Below, in pieces: positions 53,914-64,000 of a stretch of DNA of 64,000 bases. This DNA comes from Ligustrum vulgare (lineage: Eukaryota; Streptophyta; Magnoliopsida; Lamiales; Oleaceae): assembly GCA_963555705.1 (NCBI GenBank), contig OY743189.1:6713501-6777500 (forward strand), given 5' to 3'. How positions within the stretch are numbered: the stretch's first letter is position 1; each line of letters begins with the position of its first letter. The position numbers were made by a program, and so were the translations under genes. Below the pieces are notes generated by a model, which was given only the letters and a program-made list of their open reading frames with translations, did no database searches and was not told where the DNA came from.

Positions 53914-54140
53914 TGAACCTGATTATTGTATTGAAATAAAATGTAAAACAACAAAATTGAAATGACAATTCAAGGCATTCGAGAGGCCTTGTTCTCTCCC
54001 AAGGGTTTCCCCATTTCTACAATATTCTCGATACAAAAAATGAGTTCCTAACCTCCATATTTATAGACAAATGTCTATACTATTTATTATATGAATTCCT
54101 CATAATACCCCCCCCCCTCCCCTATTTTAGTATCCTATCA
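53914..54140 (-). mobile_element. 5' LTR of small gag-only element
   Basis: Partner of 52115-52337, differing by single bases and the length of a C tract near 54110. Confidence 0.9.
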
Positions 54141-54950
54141 TTTTTTTTTAGTTCGAGGCTTTGATGCAACAAGAAACATATATATGTAGCAATATGTTTA
54201 CATCTCCCAACAGTGCACGCATGGTACATGGGCTCAACTCTGTTTTGGTACATAATGATCACGAGATCTTTCTATCTCTGGAGTGCTTTGATGACCCTCA
54301 AATTGCTCGACCACAGAAGGAACATATTGTTATGTAATCTGCTCCTTGTCAAAATTTTTATGAGACATGGTATTTCAAATTTTTCTTGCACCAAGTGTCC
54401 AACCGGGTGGGCCAAATTGTTTCCCATGGGTGTTGTTTCACTCGTGTTAAGAATTAAAAAGAGATCATTCATACGTGTAAGGGATTAACTTCTTGAGACA
54501 AAGTCCCAAAAAGTGGTGTTTGTAATAAAAATGCTTGATTTATAAGATGTCAATGGGTACAAGCACACAAATTAAAAAAAAAAAAAAACTCTAATAAAAT
54601 CTAAGATAAGAAAATTACATCTCTTTTTGAGAGTTTGATTTGTTGGTCCCTCTAAATGTCTAAATTTCTACATTATATACAACTACTGCTTAGAGTCTCT
54701 TAACTGCTTCATAACTGACTTGACATGTGAGATGTGTAACTGCAGTCCAATTTTTTGCGTTATGTAACTTCCTCTAGCAACTTCCATGATGTTAAAACTT
54801 GAGTCGCCTATGTTCTCATTAACTAATAGAACTATAGTAATTACCCACATTCTCAATAAATTTCCATGTTATGATAACTACTCACGATGGCTTAATTAGA
54901 TTGTAGGTTGATCTGGAATACTACCTCTTCAATTGTGCATCATCCAATAT
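54141..54950. other. Unassigned stretch
   Basis: No domain recognised on either strand. A 15-A tract lies at 54574. The first 60 bases resemble 51818-51880. Confidence 0.45.
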
Positions 54951-55059
54951 TTCTTTTTCCCAAAGATCGTTGATTCCAAAGTTATGTTGGCTAGATAACC
55001 TAATTTACCTTTAGGCATGATTTCTAAACCAAACTTTAGGATTATAAGCAACTATTTTT

Positions 55060-56260
55060 GAACAAATTGTAAGGTAGCCAATGTTCCATGACTTTTTATG
55101 CTAAGTGCATCAGCTACAACATTAGCACTGTCATGATGATACTTAATGACAAAATCATAATCCTTGACAAGTTCCAATGTCTACGCTGCCTCATGTTAAG
55201 ATCCTTCAAGTGAAGAAGTATTTAAGGCTTTTATGTTTGGTGTAGATCTCACATCTAACCTCGTAAAGGTAGTGCCTCCATATCTTTAATGCAAATAGGA
55301 CAGCTGCGAACCCGAGATCATGAGTTGGGTAATCCAACTCATACTCCTTTAGCTGTCTTCAAGCGTAGGAAATCACTTTGTCATGTTGCATCGAAACACG
55401 ATTGAGCCCTTTCAAGGAAGAATCACTATAGATAACCAACCATTCATTACCCTATGGAACTATTAGGATGGACACAATTGTCAACCGTTTCTTTAATTCC
55501 TCAAAGCTCCGTTCACAATCCGAGCTCCACTAAAGAGTTGTATCCTTTCTGGACAACGTGGTCAAAGGTGAGGCGATCTTAGAAAATCCATCAATAAATC
55601 TACGATAGTAACCAGCTAATCTACAAAAGTTACGGAATTCTCTAACATTAGATGGCATCGATCAGTTTCGAACTTCATCAATCTTACTCGGGTCAACCTC
55701 AATACCTTCCCTTGATACAATATGCCCTAAGAAGGGCACTCTATCCATCAAGAACTTACACTTCTTAAACTTAGCAAGCAACTTCTCTTCTCTAAGTTTT
55801 TGAAGCACAATTCTTGAATGTCTTTCATGTTCTTCTGGGACCTTGAATAAAACAATATGTATCAATGAAGAAAATTAAAAACTAGTCTAAATATTCTTTA
55901 AAGACCCGATGCATTAAGTCCATAAATATTGCAGGAGCATTTGTTAACCTAAAAGGCATCATCAAGAACTCATAATGCCCATATATGTATAGAAGCCTAT
56001 CTTAGGCACCTCAATTACTGCAGATAGGTAAGCCTTACAACCTCATAGATACCATCAGGACAGAAGGTTTCACCTTAACCCAAGAAAAACATAAACGGGT
56101 TATGTTTGGAGGCTCAAACACCACCTTCTTATCATGACAGTCTATATTAGCAAGATACCGTGATAACAGTCCATTCCCAATATGACATCAAAATCATGGA
56201 TGTCTAGTGTTATGAGATCGGACTTCCCTCCTTCCCATTTGCTATGATCGAGAAATCTCA
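55060..56260 (-). pseudogene. pol: Gypsy protease, RT and RNase H remnants
   Basis: Protease end: LITLDIHDFDVILGMDCYHG near 56210-56150. Linker [15 protein letters not shown] near 56020. [22 protein letters not shown] at about 55980-55920; HERHSRIVLQKLREEKLLAK and FLGHIVSREGIEVDPSKIDE in the ORF 55662-55865. RNase [41 protein letters not shown] and KIWRHYL (55430-55245), and VIKYHHDSANVVADAL near 55150-55100. The N-terminal half of RT is deleted between the linker and the MPFxLTNAP motif. Stops are abundant. Confidence 0.85.
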
Positions 56261-56836
56261 AAACATATCTAGAGTTCAAAACTGCTTTGGACAGTGTTGA
56301 CAATCAAAAATGGGTCTCCAGTTGTGGAGATAGACAACTCAATTTTTCAACAAATGTGGGACTAGTAAATGAGTGGGTAGCCCTGGAATCGAACAAGATA
56401 GTAGCAAGTATGTCACACAAGTATACAGTGTCTGACACTACGTTCAATACAGCCTCAGCTTTTCGCTTGGACACTGTATACACTCGTGTCTGTGTAGTCT
56501 TTGTGACTCAATGTACCTTTCATATTCACTTCTCATTTTCACATTAGAACTTATGAACACAACCCAATTTTATAAAAATCATTGCCTTATCACTTTCTCT
56601 TTAACATAACCAAGACATCCTTTTGTAAATACTAACAACATTCATAATATTTCACTTACCACATTACATAGTAACATGCAGGAATTGCAAAGTTGGAAAC
56701 ACCATGTAACATTTGATAATTTAAACAGAAATTAACCTTACCAATGATCAAGGAAGATACATTTAAGGCACGACTCAAAACCCGAACCTTTTCAAATAAG
56801 TTAACTGCGTCTACATAATCGTTTTTAAAACTCTTA

Positions 56837-56853
56837 GCTCTAATACAACAAAA
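56837..56853 (-). other. Degenerate initiator-Met primer-binding site
   Basis: Element strand TTGTTGTATTAGAGC against the canonical TTTGGTATCAGAGC, immediately inside the LTR. Confidence 0.6.
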
Positions 56854-58310
56854 TGTAACATCCTAAGTTTAAAATTCTAAAGCTAAACATGTTAACTTCC
56901 TTTCACTTTAAATGTGGAAACATATCATTTCAACCATTAAATTTTCATTTTTCTATTTTAAAATTCCACATAAATTTTTGCAGAGTCTTCACTATAAATT
57001 GAACTTAACCAACCTTTAAGAGATATATAAATGCCACAAAAATATTAAAATTAAAATATTCAATTAAAATATTCAACATCATCAAACTACTTCAACATTA
57101 ATCCCCAACTCCTCAACATATCAAAATCAAGCCATAAACTTCAACTATTGAAATGTGAGATAAATTAACCACTACTGGAAATACTTAACCTTATTTAAAA
57201 CTAAATTTAATCAAGAGGCTTAAAAAACAAACGAATAAATGAATGACAATGAAAACTGAAATTAAATCATTTTAATTAACCAAGCACTATCCTCAAATCA
57301 CCTAGCTCAAATCACCTGAAATGGGGGATTAACGGAGTGAGTTAAAGCTCAAGAAGTAAACTTAATGCATGTGATTCAAAGCATGATCAAGACATGAAAT
57401 GCTTTAATACTTTGAAATATGTATCCCCAATTACTTTAACTTTTCATAAATCATTCACATTCAAAGCTTTCACATTAACCTCTCAAAACTTTATTTTATT
57501 ACTTTCGTGATCTCACTGGGTGCATCTCTTAGCTAATCAGAACGTAGTGGGAAATTCTTATTTGAAACTAGATCACTTTTATCAATAAAACCATAGAGTG
57601 GTCAACATTAACTTTCATTCCACTGCGAAGCGATAAAAACCATTTACATTCTCTCCACAATGCAGTACATTCATTTTATTATTTTCAATCGAGTACGCCG
57701 GTCCTGCACACTCATTTCCCACTTACACCTTTCATGGCATAGAGACACACACATTCTTTCTTTAAAATATGGTATACATATCATTTGAGAGAAACTTGCA
57801 CATTTCTACATTTTCATTTAAAATTTTTTATTTTATTTCAAATTTGATGACAATACATGCTTGTTGACGCAATGACATTACAATACATATGATTGAACAT
57901 TTCCTTAAATAAATGCGTACTTGTATAAAGTAAATGAGAAGCATTAAAACAGATAAATCACAAGTAGGTCATTAAATACATTATATCGACATTAACCATT
58001 CTACCTTGTTGAAAACAGAGAAAGTTTACTTACCTGATGTCCTTAGTATTTACTATTATCTGGATTTGCAAGTGGAAGAGTCTCAAATGTCCATGATCTC
58101 ATTGATCAAATCTCCTAAATATCATTGTTCATTAATAACGTATAACCTTTATTTCAAAATCGCACATCTACTATTCTAATAACAGTAACAAATCTTTAAT
58201 CGAAATCAAGATTTTAAGTTCTAACCCCAACTTGAAATTTCACAAGGACAATTCCAATTAGCAATCTAACAATTCATATATCTGAAATTAAACCTCATAA
58301 ATTAAAATGC

Positions 58311-58361
<51 letters not shown>

Positions 58362-58995
58362 TATATACATAATTGTTGTGTGTGTAAGTGTGAGTGTGTA
58401 AATGTGTGTTCGGGTGAGCTCTATGTGTGTGCAAAAATGTGTATGTAACAGTGAACGAGGGAGGAGGGAAAGGGAGAATGTGCCTTATTGTGGTGGTGTC
58501 AGGCAACAACAATGAGAGATGAGGGAAGAGAGGTGTCCAAGAGCATTGAGAGAGATGAGAGAGATAGAGGGTGGTGGGAGTGAGGGAAAGGAAGAGGGAA
58601 GGGGAGAAATGGGTTTTGATTTTAACTTTGTATAAATTGTAATTTAGTCCCTGGGTTTCCTTAAGTTTTGTAATTAGGTGCACAAATTTCAAATAAAATT
58701 CAAAGTGTTGAGACTTTGTCCCAATTTTAATTTAATGGATTTTTTTGGGCCACTCACGAGTAAATTAAATAGAAATTAGAAATTTTAGGCAACTAAAAAA
58801 ATAATTACACATAGAATGCATATAAACATGTTATAAACTTTCTAATTTGTACATTGGTCATGACGGCGTCCAAGTCCTTCCACTGCAAAATAGTTCAAAC
58901 TTTAAAAAATAGTACAATTAAACAATTTATAATAACATTAACAGAATAATTATGTAAAAATCAAGAAAGCACGTAAAACGAAGAATGGCATTACA
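56854..58995 (-). mobile_element. Tekay/Del-like 5' LTR, 2142 bp
   Basis: The plus strand starts TGTAACATCC and ends ATGGCATTACA, so on the element strand it starts TGTAATGCCATTCTTCG and ends GATGTTACA, both Tekay-like. It matches 1-2662 in reverse complement. A CA microsatellite lies at 58319-58360. Confidence 0.85.
58319..58360. repeat. CA microsatellite
   Basis: About 20 CA repeats within the LTR. Open frames across it are artefacts. Confidence 0.97.
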
Positions 58996-60830
58996 TCTAC
59001 TTTGCACAAACTTTAGGTCACATATATCACAATGAATTAATTCCAAAGGTGTAGTGTTTCTTTCAGAAAAATGAAACGGAGTTTTCGCTAACTTGGCCTT
59101 AACACAAATTTTGCTTTTATGATTAGGATCGGATTATAATGAAATTAGTAAATTCAAATTCATTAATTTACGTACGAACTTAAAATTTGCATGTCCTAAT
59201 CAATTGTGCCGCAAACAAGAGGACTCAACCATTGTTGAGGGCGAGTTGTTTTTCAGAAGTCACCTTCAAAGTTACTATCTCTTGTCCTTCAACTTTTGAA
59301 CTTGCAAAATTTCCGATAAATAGTTGTTCTCCAATTATTTTTTTGTAGTTTGAGAACATTGTCTTATCGGCATAGATGTGGCGAGTAGCACGAGTATCTA
59401 CACACCATTCTTTAGGATTTCCAACGTTGTTACATTCAGAGACAACAACAAACAAATTCATTTCTTGTATCCCTTCAGATATGGTGCCTCATTCAACCAC
59501 GTTTGCTTGTGTATTTTTCTTAGGCAGGTGACGTTCATTTGCATGATGTCCTGCTTTACCACAATTTAAGCAGTTTCCTTTGAACTTCTTAGCATTCTTG
59601 CTATTGTCTTTCTTTGGTGCATCACTTGAATGCTTCGTCTTCTCGTTGATCCTCGAACTATATTTCATAAGATTGACTTTATCTCGCTCAAATTGCATTC
59701 CAGTTTTTCTGTTGTCTTCCTCTATTCTTAGTTGGACAATAAGATCTTCCAAATTCATCTCTCCACAACAGGGAGAAGTTTCTCAATGATAGCAACAACT
59801 TAGAATGACTCATTCAAAGTCATATTTTAAGCAAATGTATAATGTAGAAGGATTTTTCGAAAGGAACAATGTCAGGTTCAAGGTGGTAAGATAAAATAAC
59901 ATTTTCTATTGCTACCTTTTGAAATTCACACCGCTAAATTTCTCCGATTTTTCTCCATGTGGTACCGAAGTAGTTTGAGATGGTATAACCACATTAGTTG
60001 TACCATTTGTGGTATTACAAACATTTATAACAATGATTTCCATTTCTGTTACAAAATAGATGTTTGACAATTTTTAAAATAAATGACAACTTAATTTATG
60101 TTCTTAAGAAAACCAAGAGGAGAAAATAATATAATGAACAATACATAAAGTAACCAAAAAAAAATTTTTGCTTAAAATTGTTAGAGTGTAGTGTGTATAT
60201 TGTAAATTATATATTATAAATAACCGTAAAATATCTGTAAGTAAATAATGGAAATTACTTACTTGAAATCAAAAAATAAAATATGAAGAATGAGAATGAA
60301 ACAAATCAAATAGTAGACCAAGGATAGAGTTCAACTCATTGTCTTCAAGACAAGTTTGTCCCACCCAGGTGCTCACGATGAATTGACAATCGTCTCCAAA
60401 GATACAACGGACCTCTTCTTACAATAGATGCACTTCAAATCGCAAGAACAATGAACTTAAAAAAAAATAATTGCACTCTCTACAAAAAAGACCTTCTATG
60501 CACAATCAATGAATATGTAATGATAGTATGTTATGGAATGAATAAAACCAACCCAAAGGGTCCTATTTATAGATGAAGTGTTGTGGCTGGAAAGATAAAC
60601 CCCAAATCTTAGCATTGAATTGAAAAGTCATGACTGTTCAATGTTCTAGGCACTGCTCCAATCACACTCGACACCACTTGAGCAGTTTTCACGAACCACT
60701 TGATGACTGCTCAACCATTTTTAACAGTATCAAAATGCTCGAGTTCCACTTGATGGCCTCTCGAGTGGTCAATTTATTTTTGGAATTCTGAAATGAAAAT
60801 TAAATAAAACTAATTTATTTAGTTTAGATT
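58996..60830 (-). mobile_element. Copia fragment, same family as 43969-50223
   Basis: Starts at the Tekay-like LTR end within the integrase N-terminus and runs up through protease and gag to an LTR beginning at 60181 (TGTTAGAGTG on the plus strand). The LTR shares CCCAAAGGGTCCTATTTATA with the other copia (TATA box on the minus strand at about 60565). The far LTR boundary, near 60830, is unresolved. Downstream pol is absent, removed or displaced by the gypsy element. Confidence 0.75.
59005..60045 (-). pseudogene. Copia gag, protease and integrase start
   Basis: From about 60040 (MEIIVINV...): VPHGEKSEKFSGVNFKR, then a deletion that removes most of gag. 59489-59758 reads MNLEDLIVQLRIEEDNRKTG and the zinc knuckle CLNCGKAGHHANER, where the last cysteine is arginine. 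The protease at 59225-59461 has CVDTRATRHIYADKTMF: the DTG glycine is arginine, so it is inactive. Last piece: [14 protein letters not shown], stopping at the junction with the gypsy LTR at 58995. Confidence 0.85.
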
Positions 60831-61190
60831 CCTCCAAAAAAAAAAAAAGGAATATAGATAATGACCCCGACCTGTACTCGTGTCCAAACCTAAGCTAATT
60901 GATAGGACGGCAGTGGTGGTAAGTACGTGTTAGCTTTGGACTAAAACCTAATAGAATCTAATTCCTCCCTCCTTCAAACGCTATTGGTACCCATTGTAGC
61001 CCAACCCAAATGTCCAAATTTAAGGTAATAAACAAGTCCAATTTTCCTTCTTTTTACAATGGGAAAAATACATAATTAAGGGATTTACAAATATAGATTT
61101 CAAAAATAAGACCAGACCTATATATATTCAAAAATCAGGTTTTAGTTAATATTAATTAATTATGTTAGATAATTAAAAATATTTTATTAA
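60831..61190. other. Unassigned stretch
   Basis: No gene or repeat recognised; an A tract lies at 60838-60848. Confidence 0.4.
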
Positions 61191-61194
61191 TTAT

Positions 61195-61660
61195 ACATAT
61201 TAAGGTTACAACATTGCGTAATTTCATGTCACAAATACAAATCTTTTAGGTCACAAGTTTCCCAACTAATTTCAATGTCACAAATTACTAAATCATTAGG
61301 TCACACAAATGTCGAATTAGTCAATCCGGACTTTTTTCTAGGTCACAATGTATTAAATTGTTAGGTCACAAGTTTCACAACTAATTTCAATGTCACAAAT
61401 TACTAAATCATTAGGTCACATATATGTCAAATTAGTCAATCTCGACGTTTTTTAGATCACAAGTCACAATGTATTAAATTATTAGGTCACAAATTTCACA
61501 ACTGATTTCAAGATCACAAATTACTAAATCATTAGGTCATACAAATGTCAAATTAGTCAATCCCGATTTTTTTTAGGTCACAACGTACTAAATTATTAGG
61601 TCATAACATATTAAATTATTAGATCACAACTTATGAAATTATGAGGTCACAGAAACGAAC
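61195..61660. repeat. Minisatellite of GGTCACAA words, 115-121-bp unit
   Basis: AATCATTAGGTCAC begins near 61291, 61406 and 61527. Each unit contains several TAGGTCACAA words and a GTCAAATTAGTCAATC phrase. It is followed near 61655 by ACCACCACC. Confidence 0.9.
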
Positions 61661-63430
61661 CACCACCGTAAATTACACTCACAAACCTACAACATAGCCC
61701 CACTCCTCAGGTTACATTATCTCGTACAATCAACACATCACCTACAGCTGCCCCTACTGCCGCTAGCGTCTCACCACCACCACCACCACCACGACTATCA
61801 CCGTCGCCTCCGCCACCATGGCCTCCTGTCAACTGCACACCATGTCAATATACCAAAACCAAAATTCAACTCCCTTCCTCACCATCGTCATCGTCGTCAC
61901 CACTTCACGTTGGTGGCACCACGTAACCTACCCAAGTCGCTGCCGCCGCTTCTCATCCGGCACCCCCACATCCATCACCGTCTCAACCCGTCTTCGCCAC
62001 CTTCGCCATCTCAACACAGCCGACACGATCAACGCCACAACCAAAAGAAAAAAAATCGCACCGCCACCACACGGCCACTACCTGCAACACAACCCCGATT
62101 TCCTCCACCACAACACAACCAGCAGGAACTCCACTCCAACACGCCATAACCTCACCATCACCTCCACCAACAAAACTTTTCCAATAAACGAACTAAATAA
62201 AAGATCGGAGAAATATTCAAAAAAAAAAAAAAAAAGAGAAAGATCTGAGAAAAGAGGCAGTGTTGCAGCATCATCTCTAAAGATGTGTAGCAATAGCCTT
62301 CGTCGGCCATGAAATCGTGGCAATTTGCACATCAAGCATTCGATGTGATCTCGTCACAGATCGGGCCAGCGCACAACGGTTTCATCGCTATCAACGATTG
62401 TTCATTGTGGTGTTACTGCGATCGACGGTTGTCATCGATGTGGCACTGAAACCGGAGGTTGGTCGGCGTCGATGTGGTGGAGTGCCATCACCAGAGGTTA
62501 CGAATTTGTGGGTTGCGAATTTGTGGGTTGTAGAGAGAGAACGAGAAATGAGGTAAAAAGAAGTAGTAGGGTTTGAGGTGTGAGAGATAAAATATTTATT
62601 TTCATTAATAATATAGTTATAATATTAATTATTATTTAATTATCACCTGAATTTTGAATAAAAATGTATTAAATCTGATTTTTGAATTAGGAAACTTAAA
62701 TGTAGGGATGGGTATAATTTCCTCTTTTATAATGTTGGACAAAATACCACTAATTCTAAAAAAGCTTATCAACATCTCACTTTGCTCATCAATTTCTCAT
62801 TCATCTGGAAATGAGTTAACAAATTCATCTACGTTCGGAATATAATAATTTAAACTCCTATTACGCACGAAATGAGTATCGAGACCCATCGAATAATTTG
62901 TCAAGGTTGACACACTCCATAACCATTTCAAACAAAAAGTCACGTGTCAACCTCTAGGGTAGAGGGCTCAACCTTACCCTCTACAAGGTCACCTAATATC
63001 TTGTTTTTCGTGCTTTTGTGCTCAACGTTGCGGGATCATTTCTAAGGTCTTTTAACTATAAAAAGTAATTAGAACGCTTTATGAAGGGATATTATCTTTC
63101 CTAGTTGAGCAGCCTACTTGAGAAAGAACTTGAAAACTAGAAAATTTATGACACGCGTTCTTTATATATTGATTGGTACATATTTCGGTCATTAGGTTAT
63201 CAGAACATTATTTTCCATATATACATATAAGGCCGAAGGTCATTCTTTGGACCGACCTTCCCTGGAACACAAGGTCACACTTTGGGTCGATTTCATTTGA
63301 AGAAGCGAGTGGCGTGAAGGCTCAATGTCATGCATTGGGCCAACCTATGGAGAATAGTTGTGATATGGTATCGCATTGAATCAAGGGAAGAATACATAAA
63401 GAAGGTTTTTAAAGTACACAATTTCAAAAT
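61661..63430. other. Low-complexity and unassigned interval between the two minisatellites
   Basis: 61740-62180 is rich in CCACCA and CGCC words with open frames on both strands but no recognisable domain. 62210-62245 is A-rich. 62300-62560 is GC-richer, also with no family. 62560-63430 is AT-rich. It could be the body of an undescribed element bounded by the arrays, or ordinary intergenic DNA. Confidence 0.4.
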
Positions 63431-63439
63431 TAAGAAACT

Positions 63440-63960
63440 CATGTTTTTATTTCAAAAATCAGGTCATATTAATTATATAGTTTATTGTTTATTATTACAA
63501 ATCACAATTTTTTAGGTCATGGCTTATTATAGTCACAAGTCACAATTTTTTAGGTCAGAATCACAATGTTTTAGGTCACAATTTATTTCTCGGTCACAAA
63601 TTCCGAATTTCGTAGGTCGTAATTTTTTTTTTGGTCAAAAATCTCGAGTCAATTGATCACAACAAATTATGAGTCACAATTTCTTTATTGGTCACAAATC
63701 ACAAATTTCATTGATCACAATTTTTTCTCGAATACATATCAAGAATTTTTTAGGTTACAATTTTCACAAATCACTAGTTTTCTTGGTCACAAATCATAAA
63801 TTTTATAAGTTACAATTTATAAAATTATTTGGTTGACTCATTTTTTGGTCTCAAATTATCGATTTAGTTGGTCACAATCTATTTCTTGATTACAAATCAC
63901 AAATTTTATAGGTCACAACAATCAATTGGTCACAACTTATTTTTGTGTCACAATTATACC
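63440..63960. repeat. Second minisatellite of GGTCACAA words
   Basis: Irregular units of 20-40 bp: CACAATTTTTTAGGTCA, GGTCACAAATC and TCATTGATCACAA. Preceded by TTTCAAAAATCAGGTCAT, as the first array is preceded by TTCAAAAATCAGGTTTTAG near 61125, and followed by ACCACCACC near 63960. It is in the same orientation as the first array. Confidence 0.88.
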
Positions 63961-64000
63961 ACCACCACCCCCACCCATTCGCCGTTACAAATAATCAAAT

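Larger units (their letters stand above)
52115..54140 (-). mobile_element. Small gag-only LTR element (TR-GAG-like), 2026 bp
   Basis: LTRs at 52115-52337 (223 bp) and 53914-54140 (227 bp) are nearly identical beyond the first few bases and end CCTATCA. An initiator-Met primer-binding site adjoins the right LTR, and a CCGCCCTCGAAACTCACC tract the left one. The interior encodes gag-type sequence only. I see no target duplication (flanks TTGGA and TTTTT). Confidence 0.85.
54951..58995 (-). mobile_element. Decayed Tekay/Del-like Ty3/gypsy element
   Basis: Minus strand: 5' LTR 56854-58995, a degenerate initiator-Met primer site, then protease, RT and RNase H pieces down to about 55080. Gag, integrase and the 3' LTR are missing or beyond recognition. 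The 3' boundary is not defined. Confidence 0.75.

Noticed and set aside
61818..62556. 164-codon and neighbouring ORFs, possible host gene
   Set aside because: Rich in T/H/R/S from CCACCA and CGCC words, no domain, K-rich tail from an A tract; no promoter or splice structure seen.
61195..63960. GGTCA words as hormone-receptor-type response elements
   Set aside because: Such half-sites belong to animal nuclear receptors; in a plant minisatellite they are coincidental.

Overview
This 64 kb window is plant nuclear DNA made almost entirely of transposable elements. The lineages present (Ty3/gypsy Tat, Athila and Tekay/Del-like; Ty1/copia Tork-like; a Mutator-like transposase; a PIF/Harbinger-like inverted-repeat element) are plant lineages, and the AT-rich background and long TA/CA microsatellites fit a flowering plant, probably a eudicot. 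I find no intact host gene, no rRNA or tRNA gene and no CRISPR array. Nearly every coding region is a pseudogene with in-frame stops or frameshifts.

Layout. 1-2662: the end of a Tekay-like LTR, cut by the window edge. 2663-12300 (+): a 5'-truncated Tat-lineage element with pol (RT, RNase H, second archaeal-type RNase H, integrase), four tandem-repeat families, an antisense spliced gene with its own TATA box, and a 3' LTR containing a 1374-bp Harbinger-like element with TTA target duplications. 13609-51030: remains of one MULE transposase gene split by two insertions. The first is an Athila element (13657-41308, target duplication ATGAG). It contains a reversed Tat fragment (14168-25500), itself split by a gag-protease-only Athila-type element (16477-23736). 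The Athila 3' LTR is split by a copia element (28618-40155, duplication CAAGT), which holds two solo LTRs with perfect duplications (30538-32006, TCTAA; 33300-34112, ACTGA) and a third LTR-like block ending at 37882. The second MULE insertion is a solo LTR (42648-50841, duplication GAATG) split by a fairly young copia element (43969-50223).

52115-54140: a 2-kb gag-only element with 0.22-kb LTRs and a duplicated gag domain. 54950-58995 (-): a decayed Tekay-like element whose 2.1-kb LTR is homologous to the LTR at the window start. It abuts a copia fragment (58996 to about 60830). 61080-64000: two arrays of a GGTCACAA-type minisatellite about 2.3 kb apart, with low-complexity DNA between them.

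The most interesting signals are regulatory and structural rather than a new enzyme system: paired GGCCG-centred palindromes about 21 bp apart in LTRs of more than one family; a 16-codon upstream ORF conserved in three LTR copies; two Tat elements sharing the order pol, tandem arrays, antisense intron-containing gene; and an MULE gene whose insertion history can be read from target duplications. All boundaries and homologies were read by eye, without database searches.
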